Shown here in pieces: positions 1 to 6,170 of a DNA stretch of 8,824 nt (position 1 is the first letter of the stretch; each line of letters begins with the position of its first letter). Under the pieces are notes generated by a model. It was not told the origin of the DNA, made no database searches, and saw only the letters and a list, made by a program, of their open reading frames with translations. Both the position numbers and the translations under genes were made by a program. The DNA comes from Pseudonocardia sp. (GTDB lineage: Bacteria; Actinomycetota; Actinomycetes; Mycobacteriales; Pseudonocardiaceae), in the NCBI GenBank assembly GCA_030453005.1, contig JAKDLE010000071.1:1-8824 (forward strand), in the 5' to 3' direction.

Positions 1-1
1 C

Positions 2-346
2 GCCGACGACCTGCGGCAGCGCTGGAAGCGATGGCGCCCGGACGTGGCGGTGGTCATGGTCGAAGGCGCCGACGAGCGGGGGCGGCCCAGCCGGGTCCTC
101 GGCCCGGCGATCGCCCGCTACGTCCGCGAGCACGCCGCCCGCGGCCCCGCCGAGCACGTGATCGTGATGGTCGGCGAGGTCCATCCCGACCGCTGGTTCC
201 AGCAGGTGCTGTTCAACAGGCGCGGGGTGATCCTGGCCCGCTACCTCGCCCATCACACCGCGGCCGTGGTGTGCCGGTTCCGGTTCCAGCTGCTGCCACG
301 GCGGGTGCCGCGGTATTCGGACGAGAGTCGGGTGGCGCACCGTTAA
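2..346 (+). CDS. C-terminal part of a KimA-like APC-superfamily (potassium/amino acid) transporter, 5' end outside window
   Basis: An open frame runs in from the left edge and ends at TAA 344-346, giving the last 114 residues of a longer protein. The visible part has no membrane span. It looks like a soluble alpha/beta domain: a strand (VAVVMVEG), a helix (LGPAIARYVREH), a second strand (HVIVMVGEV), then the segment DRWFQQVLFNRRG and a final strand-rich tail. From memory, this order (a Ser-x-x-x-x-Pro helix, a strand ending in a Glu-Val pair, a Trp-x-x-x-Leu-x-Asn segment, then a basic end) resembles the cytosolic tail of KimA-type K+ importers and related APC permeases. An ATG at 44 is internal to this frame and unlikely to be the start. 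The kdpDE genes downstream support a potassium role. A plain amino acid permease of the same superfamily remains possible because the transmembrane part is not visible. Confidence 0.6.
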   Translation, partial: ADDLRQRWKRWRPDVAVVMVEGADERGRPSRVLGPAIARYVREHAARGPAEHVIVMVGEVHPDRWFQQVLFNRRGVILARYLAHHTAAVVCRFRFQLLPRRVPRYSDESRVAHR

Positions 347-382
347 GGATCCGTCAGGATCGATCCAGCGGGCGTCAGGATG
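341..382 (+). promoter_or_regulatory. Three phased AGGAT direct repeats, candidate KdpE operator
   Basis: CGTTAAGGAT (341-350), CGTCAGGAT (352-360) and CGTCAGGAT (373-381) share the core AGGAT, at 346-350, 356-360 and 377-381. The offsets are 10 and 21 bases, one and two helical turns, so all three lie on the same face of the DNA. OmpR/PhoB-family regulators such as KdpE bind tandem direct repeats with about this spacing. The first copy overlaps the stop codon of the upstream transporter gene. A 10-base palindrome, GGATCGATCC (357-366), overlaps the second copy. A weak -10-like TATGGT occurs at 420-425 with no good -35, as expected of an activator-dependent promoter. That KdpE binds here is inference. 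Confidence 0.45.
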
Positions 383-467
383 TCGCCAGGGACCGCTCAC
401 CCGGGAGCGCGCAGCCGCATATGGTCGGACGTCCCGCCCGACCGGAGCCGAGAGGACGTCGAGAACC

Positions 468-533
468 GTGCCCGACCTGCCACCCGTGACGTCGCCGGTC
501 ATGTCGGTGCCGCGCACCGGCGGTCGTCGGTGA
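468..533 (+). CDS. Possible 21-residue leader peptide upstream of kdpD
   Basis: A GTG at 468 opens a 21-codon frame that ends at TGA 531-533. The product is Pro-, Arg- and Val-rich and has no recognised domain. A purine-rich AGAGGA (451-456) lies 11 bases upstream, a weak and slightly distant ribosome-binding site. The main support is the exact GTGA overlap with the next small frame, which starts at GTG 530; this is the coupling style used at three well-supported junctions in this window. It could be a regulatory leader whose translation feeds the membrane peptide. It could equally be chance, since short open frames are frequent at this GC content. Confidence 0.25.
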   Translation: MPDLPPVTSPVMSVPRTGGRR

Positions 534-622
534 GCATCGCCGTCGATGTCGTGTCGGCGCTGGTCACCGCCGCACTACTGTTCGCGTTCGTACGCGGGCT
601 GGAGCACGGGCCCCGGCAGTAG
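530..622 (+). CDS. Small single-span membrane peptide (30 residues), KdpF-like in size and position
   Basis: The frame from GTG 530 to TAG 620-622 encodes 30 residues with one hydrophobic segment (about residues 3-21, including VVSALVTAALLFAFV) and a charged C-terminal tail. This is the size and build of KdpF, the small subunit that stabilises the KdpABC pump and is normally the first kdp gene. It lacks the Pro-Glu-x-Phe-like end usual for KdpF, so homology is not shown. The same frame is open back to an ATG at 380, but the upstream part is low-complexity and would begin inside the repeat cluster. GTG 530 is preferred because of the hydropathy boundary and the GTGA overlap with the preceding short frame. 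It sits 50 bases before kdpD, where kdpA, kdpB and kdpC would be expected to intervene. It may be a KdpF remnant, an accessory peptide of KdpD, or an unrelated small membrane protein. Confidence 0.4.
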   Translation: MSIAVDVVSALVTAALLFAFVRGLEHGPRQ

Positions 623-656
623 CCGTGCCCGTCGATCCGGAGGACCGGCCCGGCAG

Positions 657-664
657 GGCGGAGA
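657..664 (+). promoter_or_regulatory. Ribosome-binding site that fixes the kdpD start
   Basis: GGCGGAGA ends 8 bases before ATG 673. This favours ATG 673 over the in-frame GTG at 625, which would add 16 residues ahead of the conserved KdpD N-terminus and has no well-placed Shine-Dalgarno sequence. Confidence 0.6.
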
Positions 665-672
665 ATGCGACC

Positions 673-3186
673 ATGACCAAACGCGGAGAGCTGCGGATCT
701 ACCTCGGCTCCGCGCCCGGGGTGGGCAAGACCTACGCCATGATCGGGGAGGGCAGGCGGCGCGCCGAGCGCGGCACCGACGTCGTCGTCGGTCTGGTGGA
801 GACCCACGGCAGGGCCAGGACCGCGGCCCTGCTCGACGGGCTTGAGCAGACACCCCGTCGAGAGGTGGTCCACCGCGGCGTCGTGCTCACCGAACTGGAT
901 CTCGACGCGGTGCTGGCCAGGGCCCCGGAGGTCGCCCTGGTCGACGAGCTCGCGCACACCAACGCCCCGGGCTCGCGGAACCCGAAGCGCTGGCAGGACG
1001 TCGAGGAGCTGCTCGAGGCCGGGATCATGGTTCTGACCACCGTCAACGTCCAGCACCTCGAGTCGCTCAACGACGTCGTGGAGCGGATCACCGGGGTGCA
1101 CCAGCAGGAGACCGTGCCCGACGAGGTGGTGCGCCGGGCCGAGCAGGTGGAGCTCGTCGACATCACCCCCGAGGCGCTGCGCAGGCGGATGGCCCACGGC
1201 AACGTCTACCGCGCCGAGAAGGTCGACGCCGCGCTGGCCAACTACTTTCAGCCCGGCAACCTCATCGCCCTGCGCGAGCTGGCCCTGCTGTGGGTGGCCG
1301 ACCAGGTCGACGTCGCCCTGCAGCGCTACCGCGCCGAGGCCCACGTCACCGACACGTGGGAGACCCGCGAGCGCGTCGTCGTCGCCCTGACCGGCGGCGC
1401 GGAGAGCGAGACCGTGCTGCGCCGGGCCGCGCGGATCGCCTCCCGCTCCAGCTCCGGCTCCGCGGAGCTCATGGCCGTGCACGTCCTGCGCGGCGACGGG
1501 CTGGCCGGCGCCCCCGCGGCCGCGCTGCCCCGGTTGCGCCGCCTCGCCGAGGACGTCGGCGCCTCGTTCCACACCGTCGTCGGCGAGGACGTTCCGACCG
1601 CGCTGCTGGACTTCGCCCGCGGCGTCAACGCCACCCAGCTGGTGCTGGGCACCTCCCGGCGGTCCTGGCTGACCCGGACGTTCGCCGAGGGCATCGGCGC
1701 CCGCGCGGTGCAGCACTCCGGACCGATCGACGTGCACATGGTCACCCACGACGAGGCAGGCCGCGGGCTGCGCCTGCCCCGCCGGTTCAGCGCCGTCCCG
1801 TTCGCCCGCCGCGCCGCGGGGTGGGCGCTGGGCGTGGCCCTCCCGCTCCTCGCGACCGCCATCGGCGTGCTCGGCAGCGAGCTCATCGAGCTGTCCACCG
1901 ACGTGGTGCTGTTCTTCCTCGCCATCGTGGTCGTCGCGCTCGTCGGCGGCCTCGGGCCGGCGTTGCTCGCGGCGGTGGCAGGAGGGCTGCTGCTGAACTT
2001 CTTCCTCACCCCGCCGGTGTACACCTTCACGATCGCCGAGCGCGAGAACGTGATCACCCTGGTGGCGATGGGGCTGGTGGCGGTGCTGGTCGCGCTCGTC
2101 GTCGACCGGGCCGCCCGCCGCGCCACGCAGGCCGCCGCCGCCACCGCAGAGGCCGCCCTGCTCGCCTCGTTCGCCCGTACCCTGCTCACCGGTCCCGACC
2201 CGCTGCCCCGGCTGCTGGAGAAGGTCCGCCAGAGCTTCAACCTGACCACGGTGGCGCTACTGGAGCGGAGCGACGGCCGGTGGTCCCGCTCCGCCTGCGC
2301 GGGGCCACCCGACGGCGACCGCCCGGAACAGGCCGACGTCGACGTCGCCGTCGAGCCCGACGTCCACCTGGTCGGCCAGGGCCGGACGCTGCCCGCCGCC
2401 GACCGGCAGCTGCTCGAGACCGTCGCCGGGCAGGCCCTGCTCGCGCTGCGCAACCAGCAGATCCGCGCCGAGGCCGCCGACGCCCGCCGCCGCGCCGAGG
2501 CCACCGAGCTGCGCACGGCGTTGCTGTCGGCTGTCGGCCACGACCTGCGCACCCCGTTGACCTCCATCAAGGCGGCCGCCGGGAGCCTGCGTGACCCGGA
2601 CCTGCCGCTCACCGTCACCGACCGCACCGAGCTCGCCGCCACCGTCGAGGAGTCCGCCGACCGGCTCACCGCGCTGGTCGCCAACCTCCTCGACTCCTCC
2701 CGCCTGGTCACCGGCGCCGTCGCGCCCGACCTGCGCCCGGTGGCCTACGACGAGGTCGCCACGCACGCCCTACGCGGCGTCGACGGATCCGCCCGGGTCA
2801 CCGTCGAGATCGACGAGCGGCTCCCGGAAGTCCTCGCCGACCCGGGCCTGCTCGACCGCGTCATCGCCAACGTCGTCGACAACGCGCTGCGCCACGGCGC
2901 AGGCGCACCCGTCGTGCTGCGCGCCAGCGCCCACGCCGACCGCGTCGAGCTGCGCGTCGTCGACTCCGGCCCCGGCGTCCCGTCCGCGGACGCCGCCCTG
3001 CTGTTCGCCCCGTTCCAGCGCCTGGGCGACCGCGACGGCGGGGGGCTCGGGCTCGGGCTCAGCGTCGCGCGGGGGTTCATCGAGGCCATGGGCGGCACCC
3101 TCGGCGCCGAGGACACCCCCGGCGGCGGCCTCACCGTGGTCATCGGCCTGCCCGCCGTGCCCCGTCCCGCCTGGGTGCCGTCGTGA
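673..3186 (+). CDS. kdpD: Osmosensitive K+ channel / potassium sensor histidine kinase KdpD
   Basis: This is a complete membrane sensor kinase of 837 residues, slightly shorter than the roughly 894 of E. coli KdpD. It senses K+ limitation or osmotic stress and phosphorylates KdpE. The N-terminal KdpD domain (about 5-210) carries Walker A GSAPGVGKT (12-20) and the acidic VALVDELAHTNAPGSRN segment (87-103). A universal-stress-type domain follows (about 233-358). Four clustered membrane spans (about 381-478, DUF4118) include the family motif NFFLTPPVYTF (442-452). Next are a GAF-like region (about 495-595), the phospho-acceptor helix with His623 (GHDLRTPLTS), and an ATPase domain with N737, the DSGPGVP box (764-770) and the Gly-rich GGGLGLGLSVARG (789-801). 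All catalytic boxes look intact. The start is ATG 673. The stop overlaps the kdpE start as GTGA, so the two are translationally coupled. In some bacteria the stress-type domain binds c-di-AMP; the staphylococcal binding motif is not evident here. Confidence 0.96.
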   Translation: MTKRGELRIYLGSAPGVGKTYAMIGEGRRRAERGTDVVVGLVETHGRARTAALLDGLEQTPRREVVHRGVVLTELDLDAVLARAPEVALVDELAHTNAPGSRNPKRWQDVEELLEAGIMVLTTVNVQHLESLNDVVERITGVHQQETVPDEVVRRAEQVELVDITPEALRRRMAHGNVYRAEKVDAALANYFQPGNLIALRELALLWVADQVDVALQRYRAEAHVTDTWETRERVVVALTGGAESETVLRRAARIASRSSSGSAELMAVHVLRGDGLAGAPAAALPRLRRLAEDVGASFHTVVGEDVPTALLDFARGVNATQLVLGTSRRSWLTRTFAEGIGARAVQHSGPIDVHMVTHDEAGRGLRLPRRFSAVPFARRAAGWALGVALPLLATAIGVLGSELIELSTDVVLFFLAIVVVALVGGLGPALLAAVAGGLLLNFFLTPPVYTFTIAERENVITLVAMGLVAVLVALVVDRAARRATQAAAATAEAALLASFARTLLTGPDPLPRLLEKVRQSFNLTTVALLERSDGRWSRSACAGPPDGDRPEQADVDVAVEPDVHLVGQGRTLPAADRQLLETVAGQALLALRNQQIRAEAADARRRAEATELRTALLSAVGHDLRTPLTSIKAAAGSLRDPDLPLTVTDRTELAATVEESADRLTALVANLLDSSRLVTGAVAPDLRPVAYDEVATHALRGVDGSARVTVEIDERLPEVLADPGLLDRVIANVVDNALRHGAGAPVVLRASAHADRVELRVVDSGPGVPSADAALLFAPFQRLGDRDGGGLGLGLSVARGFIEAMGGTLGAEDTPGGGLTVVIGLPAVPRPAWVPS

Positions 3187-3863
3187 CGCGGGTGCTCGTC
3201 GTCGACGATGACGCGCAGATCCTGCGCGCCCTGCGGATCCACCTCACCGCCCGCGGATACCACGTGCTCACCGCCCCCGACGGCGCCACCGCGCTGCGGG
3301 CCGCCGCGGAGGGCCACCCCGACGTCGTCGTGCTCGACCTGGGCCTGCCCGACCTCGACGGCGCCGAGGTCATCACCGGGCTCCGCGGCTGGACGACCGT
3401 CCCGATCATCGTGCTGTCCGCCCGTATCGACTCCACCGACAAGGTCCAGGCCCTCGACAAGGGGGCCGACGACTACGTGACCAAACCGTTCGGCATGGAC
3501 GAGCTCCTCGCCCGGCTCCGGGCGGCGGTCCGCCGCGGCGCGAGCTCGACCGGGTCGGACGAACCCGTCATCGACACCGGCGACTTCACCGTCGACCTGG
3601 CCGCGAAGATCGTCGAACGGGACGGGGCACAGGTCCACCTCACCCCGACCGAATGGGGCATCCTCGAGCTACTGGTACGCAACCGCGGCAAGCTGGTCAC
3701 CCGCCGGCAGCTCATGCGGGAGGTCTGGGGCCCGGGCGACCGGAAGGAGACCAGCTACCTGCGTGTCTACCTCGCCCAGCTCCGCCGCAAGCTCGAGCCC
3801 GAGCCTGCCCGCCCCCGACACCTGCTCACCGAGGTCGGCATGGGCTACCGCTTCCGATCCTGA
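3183..3863 (+). CDS. kdpE: KdpE, OmpR/PhoB-family response regulator
   Basis: The product is a 226-residue cytosolic response regulator and the partner of KdpD. The receiver domain (about 3-115) has the acidic pair D8-D9, phospho-acceptor D52 (in VLDLGLPD), Ser79 (IIVLSAR) and Lys101 (TKPF). The C-terminal winged helix (about 130-225) contains the hallmark LTPTEWGILELLVRN, the recognition-helix region RVYLAQLRRKLE and a closing GMGYRF. KdpE classically activates the kdpFABC promoter. Here the visible candidate targets are its own leader region, with the AGGAT repeats at 341-382, and possibly the KimA-like transporter gene. GTG 3183 overlaps the kdpD stop by four bases. The last 19 bases overlap the tail of the convergent ABC ATPase gene. 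KdpE ends at the usual family length, so the overlap is not caused by a read-through extension. Confidence 0.95.
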   Translation: MTRVLVVDDDAQILRALRIHLTARGYHVLTAPDGATALRAAAEGHPDVVVLDLGLPDLDGAEVITGLRGWTTVPIIVLSARIDSTDKVQALDKGADDYVTKPFGMDELLARLRAAVRRGASSTGSDEPVIDTGDFTVDLAAKIVERDGAQVHLTPTEWGILELLVRNRGKLVTRRQLMREVWGPGDRKETSYLRVYLAQLRRKLEPEPARPRHLLTEVGMGYRFRS

Positions 3864-4528
3864 CCCGAGAGCGTGCCGTCGACGATCTCGACGACCTCGT
3901 CGACCCCGTCGAGGTGTGAGCGGTCGTGGGTGACCAGGACGGTGGCGGTGGCCCCGCGGTGGGTGAGCGTGGTGATCAGCTCGACCACCGCGGCGCCGCG
4001 TTCGGAGTCCAGTGCGCTGGTCGGCTCGTCGATCAGCAGCACGGCCGGGTCGTTCATCAGCGCGCGGGCGATGTTGATCCGTTGCCGCTGCCCGCCGGAG
4101 AGTTGGTGCGGGCGCCGCTCGGCCAGCTCGGCCATCCCGACCGCCGACAGCAGCGTCCCCGCCCGGTCGCGCGCCGCGGCCGGAGACCGCCCCGCGAGGT
4201 GCGCGATGACCTGCAACTGCTCGACGGCGGTCAGCGAGGCGATCAGGTTGGGCTGCTGGAAGACGATGCCGATCTTCTGGCGGCGCAGTGCGGTGAGCTC
4301 GGCACGGCTCATCCCGGCGGTCGAGGTGCCGTCGACGACCACCGTCCCGCCGTCGGGGGTGATGAGGGTGGCGGCCGCCGCGAGCAGGCTGGACTTGCCG
4401 GAGCCGGACGGGCCGGTGACCGCGGTGACCGTGCCGGGGGGCACGTCGAGGTCGACGCCGTCCAGGGCGGTCAACCTGGTGTCGCCGTCGGGGTAGGTGA
4501 GCGTGACGTCGGACAGGTGCAGGCTCAT
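3845..4528 (-). CDS. hrtA: HrtA-like ABC transporter ATPase (MacB/LolD type), probable haem export
   Basis: This 227-residue ATP-binding subunit energises the adjacent FtsX-type permease. Visible motifs are Walker A GPSGSGKS (39-46), Q-loop Gln91 (VFQQPNL), signature LSGGQRQR (143-150), Walker B VLLIDEP (163-169), D-loop SALD (171-174) and switch His201. The start is ATG 4528, preceded at four bases by GAGGAG, which overlaps the permease stop codon; the gap to the permease is only 8 bases. The same frame is open much further upstream, but that stretch is the permease gene read in another frame. The size, the single-permease pairing and the divergent NarL/LuxR two-component system match HrtA of Corynebacterium haem exporters. 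By sequence alone it could serve any MacB, LolCDE or DevCA-like exporter. The ATPase function is near certain; haem as substrate is an inference. Confidence 0.88.
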   Translation of the reverse strand: MSLHLSDVTLTYPDGDTRLTALDGVDLDVPPGTVTAVTGPSGSGKSSLLAAAATLITPDGGTVVVDGTSTAGMSRAELTALRRQKIGIVFQQPNLIASLTAVEQLQVIAHLAGRSPAAARDRAGTLLSAVGMAELAERRPHQLSGGQRQRINIARALMNDPAVLLIDEPTSALDSERGAAVVELITTLTHRGATATVLVTHDRSHLDGVDEVVEIVDGTLSGQDRKR

Positions 4529-4536
4529 GGTTCTCC

Positions 4537-5607
4537 TCAGCCGGCGGACAGGGCCGTCAACGGGTCGACGGCAGTGATCCGCCGGATGGACAGGCCGGCC
4601 CCGAGCGCACCGAGGACGATGATCACGACGGCCGGGACGAGCATGGTCGTGGGGTCGAGCAGGAACGGCACCGAACGCGCGGCCACGGCGCCGAGCGCGG
4701 CGGCCAGAGCGGTACCGAGCGCGGTGCCGCCGACCAGCAGCACCACGGCCTGCCCGAGCGCGTCGCGCAGCAGGTAACCGGTGCCTGCCCCGAGTGCTTT
4801 GAGGACCGCGATGTCGCCGCTGCGCTGGATCGTCCACACCGTGAAGAAGGCGCCGATCACGAGCGCGGATATCGCGAACAGGAACCCGCGCATGAGCTGC
4901 AGCGACCCGTTCTCCGCGGTGTAGGAGCCGATCGCCGACAGCGAGTCGGCCCGGCTGAGGGTGTGGGTGCCGAGCTCGGCGTCCGCCCCGGCGAGGTCGA
5001 CGGGTCCACCGGTGGTCAGGGCGATCACGCTGGCGGGTGCGCCGCCCGGGGTCAGGCGCTGCCAGTCGTCGAGGCCGGTCCACACCACCGGGGTGTGGCT
5101 GTAGGCGGCGTCCCCGGAGACGGCGGTGACGCTCAGCGCCACACCCGCGAGCGTGACGGTGTCCCCCGGCCCCGCACCCAGCGCCTCGGCGGCTCCGGTC
5201 GACAGCACCACCTCGCCGGGGGTGACCGGTTCCGGAGCGAGCGACGAGCCGGGGAGGACCCCCATCGCGGTCAGCGCGGCGGAGCGGTCACCGGACTCGA
5301 CCCGGGTGGTGGCGACCCCCAGCGGCTGCGCCTGCTGTACGCCGGGGACCGCCGCCCACTCCTGCCACTGGTCGGGCCCGACCGAGGACGAGGTGAACGA
5401 GGGCGCCGCATCCTGGGCCGGCGCGGAGAACACCAGGTGATCGGCGGGTAGGTCGGTGATGGCCGAGGTGCTGTCCCGGCCCAGACCCGCGGTCAGCCCC
5501 GACAGCAACCCGACCAGCAACGTGATCAGGACGACGACCGCGGCCATCAGGGCGAAACGGCCCCGGGCGAACCGGAGGTCCCTCCAGGCGACGAACACGT
5601 CGGTCAC
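4537..5607 (-). CDS. hrtB: HrtB-like FtsX-family ABC transporter permease, probable haem exporter
   Basis: This 356-residue membrane protein has classic MacB/FtsX topology. One span lies at about 18-40 (ALMAAVVVLITLLVGLL), followed by a large extracytoplasmic domain (about 41-238), then three C-terminal spans (about 241-260, 284-308 and 321-341). The conserved cytoplasmic coupling segment GDIAVLKALGAG (264-275) follows the second span. The N-terminus AWRDLRFARGRF resembles DevC/HrtB-type permeases. HrtB-type permeases remove haem from the membrane to relieve haem toxicity. GTG 5607 is chosen because it overlaps the stop of the upstream DUF2871 gene as GTGA and gives a proper N-terminus; the longer open frame from 5826 is only that gene read out of frame. 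No membrane-fusion adaptor or second permease is adjacent, so a homodimer is likely. The permease class is secure and the haem substrate is inferred from neighbours. Confidence 0.85.
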   Translation of the reverse strand: MTDVFVAWRDLRFARGRFALMAAVVVLITLLVGLLSGLTAGLGRDSTSAITDLPADHLVFSAPAQDAAPSFTSSSVGPDQWQEWAAVPGVQQAQPLGVATTRVESGDRSAALTAMGVLPGSSLAPEPVTPGEVVLSTGAAEALGAGPGDTVTLAGVALSVTAVSGDAAYSHTPVVWTGLDDWQRLTPGGAPASVIALTTGGPVDLAGADAELGTHTLSRADSLSAIGSYTAENGSLQLMRGFLFAISALVIGAFFTVWTIQRSGDIAVLKALGAGTGYLLRDALGQAVVLLVGGTALGTALAAALGAVAARSVPFLLDPTTMLVPAVVIIVLGALGAGLSIRRITAVDPLTALSAG

Positions 5608-6038
5608 CGCCCGATCGTCGCGGCAGGCGCGGTGTCGGAGGTGCTCAGCCGTGAGCGCAGGCAGACGAAGAACAGGACGAGGCCCGCGGTGAGCAGGACG
5701 TGCCCCAACCCGGCCGCCCCGGCCAGGGCGGCGCCGGTGGGCTCGCCCAACACGGTGCGCGTCCCGTTGACCGCCAGGAACCCGACGGTCCAGACGACGC
5801 CCGCGTTGTAGACCCAGAAGAACCACGGGAAGACCCGGCTGTTCGTCAGGGCGAACGCCTTCTCCAGCAGGAGCACCACGAGGAAGACGAGCATCCCGAG
5901 CACCAGCAGGTGCGTGTGGACGACCGCCAGCTGGGTGTCCCCGGTGAACCCGTTCGCCTTCGTGATCTCTCGGTAGGCCAGGCCACCGACGAGGCCGAGG
6001 ACCAGGTAGGTGAGTGCGGCGTAGTACAGCTGTTTCAT
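5604..6038 (-). CDS. DUF2871-family four-span membrane protein, function unknown
   Basis: This 144-residue integral membrane protein has four predicted spans (about 4-21, 38-59, 69-90 and 107-128). It is recognised as DUF2871 from the N-terminal pattern LYYAALTYLVLGL, the motif VVHTHLLVLGM (39-49) and the later GLGHVLL (111-117). His41, His43 and His113 lie in or beside membrane spans and could bind haem or a metal; no function has been shown for the family to my knowledge. ATG 6038 is chosen because it matches the family N-terminus and follows a GGAGG/GAGG-rich stretch; the longer open frame upstream is low-complexity. It is the first gene of the minus-strand operon and ends in a GTGA overlap with the permease gene, so it is probably made together with the transporter. 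Possible roles are haem handling, haem sensing or transporter support, all inferred. Confidence 0.85.
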   Translation of the reverse strand: MKQLYYAALTYLVLGLVGGLAYREITKANGFTGDTQLAVVHTHLLVLGMLVFLVVLLLEKAFALTNSRVFPWFFWVYNAGVVWTVGFLAVNGTRTVLGEPTGAALAGAAGLGHVLLTAGLVLFFVCLRSRLSTSDTAPAATIGR

Positions 6039-6112
6039 GCCTCCAGCCTCGGCGTGGGCCCCGCGCCGGTCATCGCGCGGGCGATCGGCCCGGGAGGATC
6101 GTGCGGTGCAGG

Positions 6113-6134
6113 GAAAGCTCCACCTTTCGATCGA
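6113..6134. repeat. Inverted repeat and palindrome in the divergent promoter region
   Basis: GAAAG (6113-6117) and CTTTC (6124-6128) form a perfect five-base inverted repeat around six bases. They run into the eight-base palindrome TCGATCGA (6127-6134). The element lies in the 132-base gap between the divergent DUF2871 and histidine kinase genes, just upstream of the plus-strand -35-like site. NarL/LuxR-type regulators bind inverted repeats as dimers, so this is a reasonable operator candidate for the regulator encoded at 7355-7996. The arms are short and chance cannot be excluded. Confidence 0.3.
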
Positions 6135-6161
6135 TGACGCCCGCGCCCGCGGCGCTACCGT
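6134..6161 (+). promoter_or_regulatory. Candidate promoter for the NarL-type two-component genes
   Basis: ATGACG (6134-6139) matches TTGACA at four of six bases. A 16-base spacer separates it from TACCGT (6156-6161), a TAnnnT-type -10 common in actinomycetes. Initiation about seven bases downstream would fall at about 6168, only a few bases before the GTG at 6171, so the transcript could be leaderless or nearly so. A GGGGA at 6162-6166 could act as a ribosome-binding site if transcription starts further upstream. No comparably good promoter was found for the minus strand in the same gap, which suggests the exporter operon depends on an activator. Confidence 0.35.
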
Positions 6162-6170
6162 GGGGATGTC

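Noticed and set aside
357..366. GGATCGATCC palindrome as an independent operator or attachment site
   Set aside because: Ten bases, overlapping one of the direct repeats, with no integrase gene nearby; more simply part of the repeat cluster or chance.
380..622. 80-residue reading of the small gene before kdpD, starting at ATG 380
   Set aside because: The start lies inside the repeat cluster with no ribosome-binding site, and the first 50 residues are low-complexity. GTG 530 gives a compact membrane peptide with a coupled start.
499..1749. Long minus-strand open frame opposite kdpD
   Set aside because: It is a shadow of kdpD caused by high GC. It is Gly-, Asp- and His-rich with no family motif, and kdpD itself is unmistakable.
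1326..2711. 461-codon minus-strand open frame inside kdpD
   Set aside because: Ser-, Arg- and Ala-rich low-complexity translation with no domain; fully explained by the codon bias of kdpD.
3851..3860. A further GTCAGGATC match on the minus strand near the kdpE stop
   Set aside because: It is a single copy within coding sequence of two genes and lacks the phased partners seen at 341-382, so it is probably chance.
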